A stretch of 64,000 nt of DNA from Hysterangium stoloniferum (GCA_015178975.1 WHVD01000058.1:372001-436000), one strand, 5' to 3'. Shown: positions 44,477 through 54,207, counted from the first letter of the stretch. The notes: a model not told the origin generated them from the letters alone. Translations and numbers: made by a program.

Positions 44477-46815
44477 TGACGGTTTATGTCTGACATCATG
44501 GTTCCCCTTACCTGTCTTACGCATAAGGATACTCTGTGGAATTTTAATGATATGTGTCAAAAAGCTTTCAATCTTTTAAAAAATTATTTTTCATCAGCTC
44601 CAATTCTGTCGCATTGGAAACTGGACTTTCCACTCATTGTCAAAACAGATGCCTCGGACTATGCACTTGGAGCTATTCTGTCTATCCAGGACTCTGATGG
44701 AGAAGTCCACCCCATGGCTTTTCTGTCCCAGACTTTCACTGGAGCAGAGCTCAATTATGATGTTCATGATAAGGAACTCCTGGCAATTATTTCAGCTTTC
44801 AAAATGTGGTGACACTATTTGGAAGGCTCAGGAACTCCAATTGACGTTGTAACAGATCACAAAACAAAACTTTTCTACTACAAAACTTTTTGACCTGCAG
44901 GCAGGCCCACTGGTCTGAATACCTATCCACTTTCAATATGACTATCCATTTTTGACCCGGCTGTCTTGGCAGCAAGCCTGACACTTTAACTAGACGATGG
45001 GATATCTATCCTAAAGAGGGGAGCAATGACTATGCCACAGTAAACCCACACAACCTGAAACCCATTTTAATGAATCAGCAACTTACCACATCAGTCAGCA
45101 CAACTTTCCTTGTCCATCCCATTGTCTGTGGAATTATCATTATAGATATTGAGAAGCTACATCAAGATATTCTATCGGCAATTCTGCTAGACCCGATAAC
45201 TAAAGCACACCTTGACAATCCCGCGGACCCTGATCAACCCTGGTGGTCTCTTGATCAGCATGGTTTCATTAGACTTGACGATTGCATCTATGTACTGGAC
45301 TCTGATGGCCTCCACCTCAGGATCCTTCAATACAAACACGATCACCCACTCTCTGGACATTTCGGGTACAACAAAAATCTATCATTAATAAGAGGAGAAT
45401 ATACATACTTGGCCCGGACTCCGTGGATTTGTTAAGCACTATTGTAAATCTTGCACTACTTGTCCACGCTCGAAATCTCAGCCACACAAGCCATATACAG
45501 CCTTTTGAAACAACTCCCAGTACCGGAACACCCGTCTATCTCTATGGATTTCATTGAACACCTACCGGACTCCGAAGGCTTTTCTGCCATTCTAGTTGTT
45601 GTTGACAGATTCTCAAAACAAGGTATATTCATCCCTACATATGATACAATTACATCTGTGCAGTTAGCAGAACTTTTTATTATCCATGTATTTTCCAAGC
45701 ATGGAGTTCCATCCCACGTAACTTCCGACTGAGGATCAGAATTTGTATCTCACTTCTTTAGATCCCTCGGGAAATCCTTGGACATGAAATTACATTTCAC
45801 GTCCAGACATCACCCGGAAGGTGATGGACAAAATGAACACATCAATCAGACATTGGAACAATATCTCTGTGTATATTGCAATTATCAACAGGACAAGTGG
45901 AAATCCTTGTTACCACTTGCAGAATTTGCTTACAACAATGCACCCTCAGCCACTACTGGTGTTTTGCCATTCTTTGCAAATAAAGGATATAATCCAAATA
46001 TTACAGTACATCCAGAATGAAATCTCACCTCTGCCCACACTCAAGAGTTCACCACAGACCTCCACGAGCTCCATGAGGAACTCCGGACTGCAATAAAGTC
46101 TGCCCAAGAGCAATACCAACCTTCAGCAGACAAACACTGGATTCCGCCACCCAACTTCAAGATTGGCGACCGTGTTTTTGTCAAAGCTCAATTCTTTGGA
46201 CTACCTGTCCATCACAAAAGCTTGCTGAAAAATATTTAGGTCCATTTGAAATAATCGCACAAGTAGGTTCAGGCTCTTGGACTCTACAGCTTCCAGATAG
46301 CATGCGTGCGGTACACCCAGTATTTCACGTTTCTATGTTAGAACCTTGTACTGCTAACACTATCCCAGATCACATGCAATCTCTGCCCCCTCCAGTCATT
46401 ATTGACAGAGAACCCAAGTTTGAAATCTCACAAATTTTAGATTCGAAAATCGATAAGCATCAATGCACTTGTAAACTGCTTTACTTGGTCAAGTGGGCAG
46501 GTTACGAGGGCACCAATGAAGAAACCTCATGGATTTTGGCCACGGAACTCGGTAATGCCATGGAAATCATTACTGACTTTCATACAGCTTACTCACTCAA
46601 ACCCAGACCACTATCGTCTCTCTGACTGCACTCCATGGACCCCATGTTACATTTGGACTCATTCTCATTACTCCCTGTTGCCCTATGTCTTTCTTTGCCT
46701 TTACAGGTTCTGACATGTCTTTCAAGTCCTTAAGCAGATTTCCTGTGGACTTTGATTTTTATGTTTTTTCACACTTTACTTTTATTTTCAAAAGAAATTA
46801 TTATCAAGTTTTATT

Positions 46816-48244
46816 TTATTTCAATCTACATTTCTGGTGCTGTCCTTTTTTCCCCACCTCAGCTTTCTCCGCCTCATTCATCTCCTCAGGGAGCTCTGCT
46901 ATCTCCATGGCCACTGCATCCTCATCCGAACTGGCATCCTCAGAACTCCCGATCTGCAGCTTCTCATAAACATAGCCACCGAACTCCACCAGGAATTTCC
47001 AATATTCCGAGTGGAGTCCACAGAGTTTGTTCACCACTACAATTTGCACCTTTGTTAAGAACTGAAAACTGACTAATGTCGGTAGGCAGACGGGGACTGA
47101 TTGGAAGGACTTGGCTTCAGTTTATGTGCTGCACCCTCGCAATTATCCGTCGGGTGTCCTTAAATTTCAGACAGGTGGAGACTAGTCCTAATGAATACCT
47201 TTTGGCAGAACTACCGATCGGGACTGAAGGCTAAGTTGAGTGTCAGGCCAAGGGGTTGGAGACCGAGAGTGGGCGAGAGCACACAAAGGTGGATAGTGGA
47301 GTACTTAGTATGAGACTTCTAGAGGTATAAGAGGGTATTCTGAGTCGATATTCTGATTGCCTAATAACTACAACTACAACGGGTTCATATACAAGTATTC
47401 AGCGTCTAGGAAATACTAACTAGGAGAAGAGTGGAAAACGGTATTGACAAATAAGCTTGACTAGGAACGGGAAGGTTACAATTAGTTCGGAGGCCATGAG
47501 ATAACTGAGAGCGGAATTACGAGAAAAGGAAATAGTCTGAGGGTTACAAGTATATATAGACATATGTGAAACATAGAGTAGAACGGTCATCATAATAAAG
47601 GGACATATCAGAGTTTAACCAGATAGTACCAGTATATTTTGACAGGGGCGTAAACAGAGTTTGATCACCACGAAGGCATACATCAGCATCAGGAACCCGA
47701 CAGTTTCCAATGTGAGGACTTGAACTATGACTTGAATCGTCGATAGGAGGCGATAACCTCGGGGACCGTCGGGTTGTGACACAGTCATAACAACCATGTT
47801 GCTCTTCCAGAGCAAGTCATTTTGGGCCTCTATGCCCTCAGCGATCTGTCCCAAACCTTGTCCAAACCAGAAATCCTATCTGACCTGCTGATGTCCTGTG
47901 CCATGGACCAAAAAATGACATGTTTTCTATGGGACTTACTTTGCCTGTGGCAACCACAGCCCTATTCACAGCTGCCCAGGTTTTCTCCACAGCAACCCAC
48001 GCAGCCTCCTCCTCATCCTTCTTCCTCTGCTCCTCAGCTGCTCTCTCTGTGGCCAATGCCACCTGGTATTCTCTATCCAGGGCCTCCTCGACCTCCCTGG
48101 CTTCTCTCTCCACCTCCTCTCGCTGTCGACGCTGTTCCTCCCACTGCACCAAAATTTGGGCAGTGGTGAGAGGCGCCCAGTATTGGTTGCCCATGGAGGC
48201 CCAGCAGTTGGCATTGGTCTTCTCAGCGTTGGCTTTGGACCCAT
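46816..48244 (-). CDS. Antisense accessory ORF of the gypsy element, copy 2, interrupted by a solo LTR
   Basis: The minus-strand start is near 48194-48244 (MGNQYWAPLTTAQILVQ). It continues as a long charged coiled coil (EEQRRQREEVEREAREVEE, ERAAEEQRKKDEEEAAWVAV). A GT donor follows TGK. Further on, GIEAQNDLLWKSNMV is cut by the LTR at 47792 and resumes at 47052 with VQIVVVNKLCGLHSEYWKFL, VEFGGYVYEKLQIGSSEDAS and an acidic tail, ending at 46816. It sits between pol and the 3' LTR in the opposite orientation to pol. Similar coiled-coil plus HSEYW proteins are widespread uncharacterised proteins in mushrooms. The role is unknown. Confidence 0.65.
47053..47792 (-). mobile_element. Solo LTR, family 1 (740 bp), inside the antisense ORF
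   Basis: Begins TGTTAAGAACTG and ends AGTCATAACA. Flanks are ACCTT and ACCAT, one mismatch. It is very similar to 43101-43849, so the two insertions may be close in age. Confidence 0.9.
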
Positions 48245-48439
48245 TTATGTTGAAGATGGGGGTAATAAAGAAGAAGAAATTTCATTTTTTCAAATTTTTA
48301 TATAGGCTCATCGCATCTGAACCTTACCTTCCAGATCACGTGACTCGTTGACACATACATGTAACTGACATGATTTTTGACACATGTGCATAGCCGACAA
48401 AACCTTATCAAGGTCTAGAGCCTCTTTGGGACTTCAGCA

Positions 48440-48565
48440 TAAAGGGAGAGTACTGTTATGACCGGAATTCCCACTGGACTCTGGGCACTAACTTATACGC
48501 ACCTGCACCCTATATGCACCAATTGTCAGTTTACCGGAATTCCCACCATGTATGTACCCTTAACA
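48440..48565 (+). mobile_element. Polypurine tract and internally deleted 3' LTR (family 2)
   Basis: AAAGGGAGAGTAC (48441-48453) precedes TGTTATGACCGG at 48454. The LTR runs about 90 bases to GAATTCCCACC and then jumps to ATGTATGTACCCTTAACA, which is the last part of LTR2. About 700 bases are missing between two similar CCNCCATGTA contexts, which suggests a microhomology deletion. Confidence 0.7.
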
Positions 48566-48639
48566 CATCTAGTGGTTATTCTAACATTGGGATCTTAGTG
48601 CTGCATCTCTCTGGACATGTACTGTAGGAAGCTCAGACT

Positions 48640-49690
48640 TGTTAAGATCTAAGCTAAGAAAGGGGGAGGCTCTAAGTCAGAGATCCGATGATTGGAAATG
48701 AGCTAATCAGGGGGCTGACAATAGAGATTGTACTAGTCAGGAGGTCTGACTCTATAAATGTAGTGGAGCTTGGCTTCAACTTATGTGTTGCACCTCATAC
48801 AAACTGTTAGGGTCCTCCAGTATTTCAAACAGGGCAGATAGTATGATAGAGATGAAGTTCAACACCTAGCTCAATCAGTTGGGGGACTGAAATACTAAGA
48901 GTCATGAAGTAAGAGTTCATGGCTTGCTGAGAACATCATTGAGGGTATTGAGAAGGGAGAAAAGGGACTGGGAACTAATAGAGGGTAATCTAAGTTGATT
49001 TTCAAACTGAAGAACTGTAGTATACATGAAGAGGATTTATACTACAATGAGATGGATGACCAGAGGGCCAATTAAGGAAGTGAAGTGTGAAATGGATCAT
49101 GAGAAGTAGATGACAAGGTGAGGAGACTAAATGTAATATACTAAACATTATTAACAGGGGTCTGAGTGTTAGAATATGATAATGTGATTAATTGTAGTCT
49201 CATATCTCATCTTGTGACTGTATAGGTTCCAACTGGTTCACACATGTGATTGTTATATTTAGTTTAGTGTTCACTAGATTTGTAGCACATTCGTGCACAG
49301 ACCAGTGCACAGACCATGTATTCTAGTATATAGTTAGTTCAGATGAGGGATCTACTCCTCATCTGAAAGCCTAGTTATATCACTGGTTTGGCATCTACCC
49401 ACTCTACTCTTAGTGGCTATGCTCCAACAGTAGAGAGTCCTTGTACTGTGATCACCAGGATAGCAGATTATTCAAACACTGAGGTGGCAAGTGAGATGTG
49501 TAAAGGGAACAGTAATAGGAGGGTGAGTAAGATGGGGACAGAATAAAAACAAAGAGTCAACTACCATAACAAACAAGTGTCAGGGGTGCCACGAGGGGTA
49601 ATACTTAGGGTGGGGGTTCTGACAGTGAGTTGACAGTGGACTTTGGGCCTAAAACAGGTCATGGGGGTCTGAAATGACAGGATCCTAACA
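48640..49690 (-). mobile_element. Solo LTR, family 3, containing an LTR family 6 insertion; TSD AGACT
   Basis: Begins TGTTAAGATCTAAGC and ends AGGATCCTAACA, flanked by AGACT at 48635-48639 and 49691-49695. It splits a protease-like coding frame. Confidence 0.92.
49167..49478. mobile_element. Solo LTR, family 6 (312 bp), nested in LTR family 3; TSD CTGAG
   Basis: Begins TGTTAGAATATG and ends ATTATTCAAACA, flanked by CTGAG at 49162-49166 and 49479-49483. Confidence 0.92.
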
Positions 49691-49979
49691 AGACTCCTCT
49701 GAATGCATCAAAATAAGACTGGATGCAGAAGCCAATCTCTCCTTAATCTCAGAGGAATTCTACAAGGGATTAAAGGATCAGCCCAAGTTGAAGCAGGGGT
49801 CTTAAGCAGTGTCTTATCCAACTCACTGGAAATAAAGTTCTAGGATACATTAATGTTCCAGTCTATCTTGAGGATGAAAATGGAACATTGTTAAAATTCA
49901 CTGTGGAGATGTATGTTACAGGGGGATGACAGTGCCAATCCTTTTGGGGGAAGATTTCCATGTCAATTATGAGGTCAGC
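49691..49979 (+). pseudogene. Retroelement aspartic-protease-like remnant
   Basis: The plus frame reads IRLDAEANLSLISEEFYKGL and, near the end, GMTVPILLGEDFHVNYEVS. These resemble the start (normally DTGA, here DAEA) and the ILG end of retropepsins. It continues upstream of 48640 and, in disrupted form, beyond 53287. Stops interrupt the middle. Confidence 0.55.
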
Positions 49980-50136
49980 TGTTAGGATCCCCATCATTCT
50001 GGACCCCCACAAGCTGTTTTTAGTCTCATAACCCTTTGTTCTTTGTTGTCCTACTATTGGTACCCCACCCATGGTAGCACCACCTGCAGTGCCCCTGACA
50101 CTTGTTTTCATTGTATTCCAGCACCTCAGCCTTCCA

Positions 50137-50404
50137 TCCCATCTCCATTCCACTTGCTCCCCCATCTCCATTCCACTTGCTCCCCCATCTCCATTCCACT
50201 TGCTCCCCCATCTCCATTCCACTTGCTCCCCCATCTCCATTCCACTTGCTCCCCCATCTCCATTCCACTTGCTCCCCCATCTCCATTCCACTTGCTCCCC
50301 CATCTCCATTCCACTTGCTCCCCCATCTCCATTCCACTTGCTCTCCCATCTCCATTCCACTTGCTCCCCCATCTCCATTCCACTTGCTCCCCCATCTCCA
50401 TTCC
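50137..50404. repeat. 24-bp minisatellite, about 11 copies
   Basis: The unit is CATCTCCATTCCACTTGC plus TCCCCC. Because 24 is a multiple of three and the unit has no stop in several frames, it produces long open frames on both strands that are not genes. One copy carries CTCTCC instead of CCCCC. Confidence 0.95.
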
Positions 50405-50566
50405 ATATATATATCTCATTTGCCACCTCACACCTTTTAGTATACTTGCTATGTTGTATTTAGTCTCATTTACATCCCTGTTTCCTTCCCCCACTTCTTT
50501 CTGACCCATCATCACTCTTGCTTCTCTGATCAGCCCTCTGATCATCTGTCTCTCTGTAGTATAAAG

Positions 50567-50832
50567 TCTTAAAAATAGTATGAGTTGGCTTATTGTAATA
50601 CACAATCTACAAGTGGGTAATAAACTTGTAATAATAATACTTGTTTGTCAATGTGTCAGTTAGTGAATCACCTTCTGACATGATAGATAGGATGCTAGTT
50701 TAGGTGTACACTGGTTCTGGCATGCATTAACCTCAGAAAATGTGGTCCACAATTAGCATCCTCCTATGAAAAAGTGAGGAAATGGGTGAACCACCCCTAG
50801 GAAAAAGGGTGGTTTCATCACCAATTCCAACA
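50567..50832. mobile_element. Solo LTR, family 4 (266 bp), nested in LTR family 3; TSD TAAAG
   Basis: Begins TCTTAAAAATAG and ends CAATTCCAACA, flanked by TAAAG at 50562-50566 and 50833-50837. Confidence 0.93.
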
Positions 50833-51416
50833 TAAAGTTCTCTGATGTATGCTACAGTTTCCTCAGTTTAAAAATTGACTTAGATTACCCCCTTCTAGTC
50901 CTCAGTCCTATTACTCCTATTCTAATACCCTCAAAGGTGTCTTCAGCAAGCTACAACCCTTTACCTCATGCCTCTTAGTAATTTGGTCCTCCAGTCGATT
51001 GAGGTGAAGTGTTGATCTCTTCTTCTATTGTACTATCCACTCTGTTGAAATAACAGAGCACCCTAACAGTTTGTACTGTATGAGGGCACAACACATACAG
51101 AGGGTCAAAAAACTGCCCCAATGTTTGTGCATTTTAGAAAGATTGATATTGTGTGAAGGAATGACATCAGCAAAACTTCTGAACATTTCACATGATATAC
51201 TAGAACATGTTGGCTATCTACCAACTTAAGAAATCATGTGATTCCAATCAGAACTCATTGCTCAATAAATTAAACAACATAATCACTCATTGGGGCAGTT
51301 TTTTGACCCTTGTAAGACTAGTATCTGCTGCAGGCGCAGACAGACACTAGAATGAGTGATGAGGAATAAACCACTACTGTATTGAAATCCACATGTACAT
51401 AATATATACTAGTGGA

Positions 51417-51562
51417 GAACAATGGGATGTGAGCAACAATGGGATGTGGACTACAATGGGATGTGGACAACAATAGGATGTGGACAACAATAGGATGTGG
51501 ACTACAATAGGATGTGGACTACAATAGGATGTGGACTACAATAGGATGTGGACAACAATAGA
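51417..51562. repeat. 17-bp minisatellite inside the Tc1-like element, about 9 copies
   Basis: The unit is ACAATAGGATGTGGACT with small variants (AATGGG or AATAGG; ACTAC or ACAAC). It lies between the left inverted repeat and the transposase start. Confidence 0.92.
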
Positions 51563-51759
51563 ACTAATTATTACCAAATCACAGTGTAGGGAGTCTCACT
51601 CCCTTACACCCTCTATTATTTCTCTGATTTTCAATGTTACACACCAGTATAAGGTAGGAGTGGGTCATGTGAATCATCAATATGTCATTGTGACCTTATT
51701 TGTATCAATTTGGCATGTTGAACTTTGTTCATTCATCTCCTTGACTCCTTACCACCACT

Positions 51760-52900
51760 ATGAAATCCATCTCTGCTGAAAAGCATTCTTCTGTTGTTTC
51801 TCTCCTCAATGAGGGGTATTCCCATCGTCAAATTCAAGCTAGGACTGGCCTGGGGAAGGGTACTATTGGCAGGATCAGTAGGGTGGTAGAGGGGGATAAG
51901 GAAAATCATCCTGGTGGCCATCCTTCCAAGCTTTCCCCTTATAATGAACAGTCAATTATCCATCAAATCAGCTCTGGGAAGCTTGACAATGCTGTCCAGG
52001 CCACCCAATTTATAAATTTCATCATATCTACCTCTGTCACTCCTCAGACTGTTAGGAATGTGTTGAAGGAAGCTGGCTTTAGGTCAGCAACAAAGGAGAA
52101 AGGCCCTATGCTCAAGGGGTCTCATTGTCAGCAACATCTAAAGTTTGCCCAATACCATGAAAATTGGACTATGGAGGACTGGAAGAGGGTGTTGTGGACT
52201 GATGAGACAAAAATGAATAGAATTGGGTCAGATGGGAAGGTACATGTTTGGAAGCAACAAGGGGGGCCAGTATCAGACAGGAGAGCCAGTATCAGACAGG
52301 AGAGCCAGTATCAGACAGGAGAGCCAGTATCAGACAGGAGAGCCAGTATCAGACAGGAGAGCCAGTATCAGACAGGAAAGCCAGTATCAGACAGGAAAGC
52401 CAGTATCAGACAGGACCACCACACCAACTGTCAAACATGGAGGGGAGAATAACTTGATGGTTTGGGGGTGTATGGGCTGGAATGGGATGGGGAAGCTGAT
52501 AGAGGTGTAGGGGAACATGGATGCAGTGCAGTATTGTGAGGTTTTGGAGGAGGGAGTGGAGGAGAGCATTGAAAGTTTGGAGATGGCTGAGGATAAGTGG
52601 TACTTCCAACAGGACAATGATCCAAAACATACCTCAAAAAAGGCAGACCAGTGGTTTTCTGACAATAACATCATTCCCATGAAGTGGCCTGCCCAATCCC
52701 CTGATCTAAATCCCATTGAACACCTCTGGCAACCCTCAAGGCCAAACTCCAACAATATGACATACCACCCAAAGGAGTACATAAATTATGGGACAGGGTG
52801 GCAAAGGATGGACTGAAATACCACCAGAGACATGCCAGAAGCTAATCGAAAGCATGCCTAGGAGAATACAGGCAGTTTTAAAGGCAAAGAGGGATCATAC
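51760..52900 (+). pseudogene. Tc1-like transposase (DD34E type), broken
   Basis: Start ATG at 51760 (MKSISAEKHSSVVSLLNEGY). The N-terminal helix-turn-helix pair includes HRQIQARTGLGKGTIGRI. The catalytic core has VLWTDETKMNRIGSDG (first D), YFQQDNDPKHTSKKADQWFS (second D) and WPAQSPDLNPIEHLW (final E). A 19-bp tandem array after HVWKQQGGPVSDR shifts the frame. A stop follows GMGKLIEV, and a further frameshift after EHLW loses the C-terminus, which would have run on to about 52900. Not functional as it stands. Confidence 0.92.
52266..52421. repeat. 19-bp minisatellite inside the transposase coding region, about 8 copies
   Basis: The unit is CCAGTATCAGACAGGAGAG, with the last copies reading AGGAAAG. 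It sits where Tc1 proteins normally read SDRTTTPTVKHGGG. The single ancestral copy is still recognisable at each end. Confidence 0.95.
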
Positions 52901-53286
52901 AAAGTATTAGATTGTAAAATAATAGAGGGTCAAAAAACTGCCCCAATGAGTAATTATTTTGTTTGATTTATTGAGCAATGAGTTTTGATTGGAATCACAT
53001 GATTTCTGAAGTTGGTAGATAGCCAACATGTTCTAGTATATCATGTGAATTTTTCAGAATTTTCACTGATGTCATTCCTTCACACAATATCAATCTTTCT
53101 AAAATACACAAACATTGGGGCAGTTTTGTGACCCACTGTAAGCTGAAGCCAAGCTCCACTACATTTTATAGAGTTGGACCTCCCAACTAGTATGATCTCT
53201 ATTGTTGGCCCCCCAATTGACTTAGTTACTATCATCAGCCACCCCAACTAGTGCCCCCCTCCTCCTTTTTAGCTTAGATCTTAACA

Positions 53287-53836
53287 TCAGCATCCCGAGG
53301 GATCAACCATTAGGCTCAAGACTGATCCTCCTGGGGAGGCCAGGATTTATCCCAGCTAGTTCCTTCAAGGAATTACAACCCTTAACCTTCTCAATCAGCA
53401 AAAGTCCCTTTCAAGGAACAGTTGGTTGATCAACCCAAGTTAACTTCTAGACCAGACAAGGGAGTGCATGCTGGCAGAGTTGCACAAGTGTTGGAGGACT
53501 GCACAATTGAGCTGGAATTGGCTAGATTAGTACCCATCTCTGTTAAGAGGCAGACATTGACCCATGGGTTTGTCATGTTCCTTTTTTTATGGTCAGAGAA
53601 GCTGGAGTGGAGATGTGAGTTTGATAATAAATTTGTTAGTCAGTACATATATATTTATGAAAACATGACAATTCTCACTATATAAAACTCCCCTGGCATG
53701 TGAAGGCATTTCCATCAAATAGATGATCAGGGTGTTAGATTATGTAATACCAACCACTGTTCCAACTATCCTATGTATCTAGCTCTGAGTTCAGTGTGTA
53801 TATAATCTAATAGGAATGGTGCTTAAGGTTACTGTA
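53287..53836. other. Continuation of the disrupted protease/pol remnant, otherwise unassigned
   Basis: From TCAGC at 53287 the target DNA of the LTR3 insertion resumes. Short frames such as ECMLAELHKCWRTAQLSWNW are visible but interrupted. No domain is certain after about 53500. CpG is almost absent. Confidence 0.4.
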
Positions 53837-54055
53837 AGAAACACGCTCAGTCGACACAGATAGTGATTCGACTAAGATTTACTACCTGTAAGAAACACGC
53901 TACATTACATCAAGATAAGAATACGAAGACGAGAAATAGTTCGTAGTGACGTACCTCAGTCGACACAGATAGTGATTCGACTGAGGTATGGGTATCGAAA
54001 CGTTCGAGGCTAAATAGTAAAATATCTAAATTACGTAGTTGATGGTAGTGAGTCG
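53837..54055 (-). mobile_element. Copia LTR fragment, inverse of 2250-2330
   Basis: CTCAGTCGACACAGATAGTG, followed by ATTCGACTGAGG, occurs at about 53960, and a near copy at 53850. The hairpin-forming CCTCAGTCGA/TCGACTGAGG pair is shared with the copia LTR near 2282-2315. GTAAGAAACACGCT is also repeated at 53837 and 53889. Confidence 0.5.
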
Positions 54056-54207
54056 TGGTATATTAGGCAGGGGATAATGCGGCTTGGTATAACCGTATAC
54101 GGGGTGGTGTATCCGTATACGGTGTTGGGTAGCCATTGGTCCAACTGCAAGAGCCTAAAATTCAACAGTTACATCCTTAAGTACAGTGTAAGTCTAGACC
54201 TACCCAA

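Larger units (their letters stand above)
41830..46625 (+). pseudogene. Gypsy (chromodomain type) Pol: protease, RT, RNase H, integrase, chromodomain; degenerate
   Basis: The protease contains FIDSGATHCFLDTKF (about 41955-42000) and VVLGHNWLTRYNPLIDW. RT contains [17 protein letters not shown] and the catalytic VYLDDILIY up to 43100, with frameshifts near 42645 (deletion of a few codons) and 43010-43030. After the solo LTR, RT resumes with LGFILGPDGLCMDETKVQV. RNase H has TDASDYALGAIL and NYDVHDKELLAI. The integrase has YKHDHPLSGHFGYNKN, SISMDFIEHLPDSEGF, an in-frame stop after VTSD, and HHPEGDGQNEHINQTLEQ. The end is a chromodomain (FEISQILDSKID, LLYLVKWAGYEGTNEETSW), which in chromoviruses targets insertion to chromatin marks. 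With several stops, frameshifts and two insertions the gene is dead. Confidence 0.92.
51098..53138 (+). mobile_element. Tc1/mariner-like transposon with ~215-bp compound inverted repeats; TSD TA
   Basis: The ends are CAGAGGGTCAAAAAACTG and, mirrored, CAGTGGGTCACAAAACTG. TA lies on both sides (51096-51097, 53139-53140). The joined flanks recreate the LTR3 phrase ACACATAAGCTGAAGCC. Blocks of about 215-220 bases (51098-51316 and 52922-53138) are inverted copies of each other. Each block is itself bounded by the same ~20-base inverted motif (GGGTCAAAAAACTGCCCC), so each looks like a MITE. Confidence 0.92.
49980..53286 (+). mobile_element. Solo LTR, family 3, carrying a minisatellite, an LTR family 4 copy and a Tc1-like transposon; TSD TCAGC
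   Basis: Begins TGTTAGGATCCCC and ends TTAGATCTTAACA, flanked by TCAGC at 49975-49979 and 53287-53291. The LTR body is 49980-50566, 50833-51097 and 53139-53286. The rest is inserted or expanded DNA. Confidence 0.93.

Noticed and set aside
50137-50404. CRISPR-like array
   Set aside because: Direct repeats without spacers, in a eukaryotic LTR.
49863-50605. Long open frames on both strands with 8-residue repeats
   Set aside because: They arise only from the 24-bp minisatellite inside an LTR; period divisible by three keeps all frames open.
53732-53836. Another LTR starting TGTTAGATTATG
   Set aside because: A plausible start but no matching end, copy or duplication was found.
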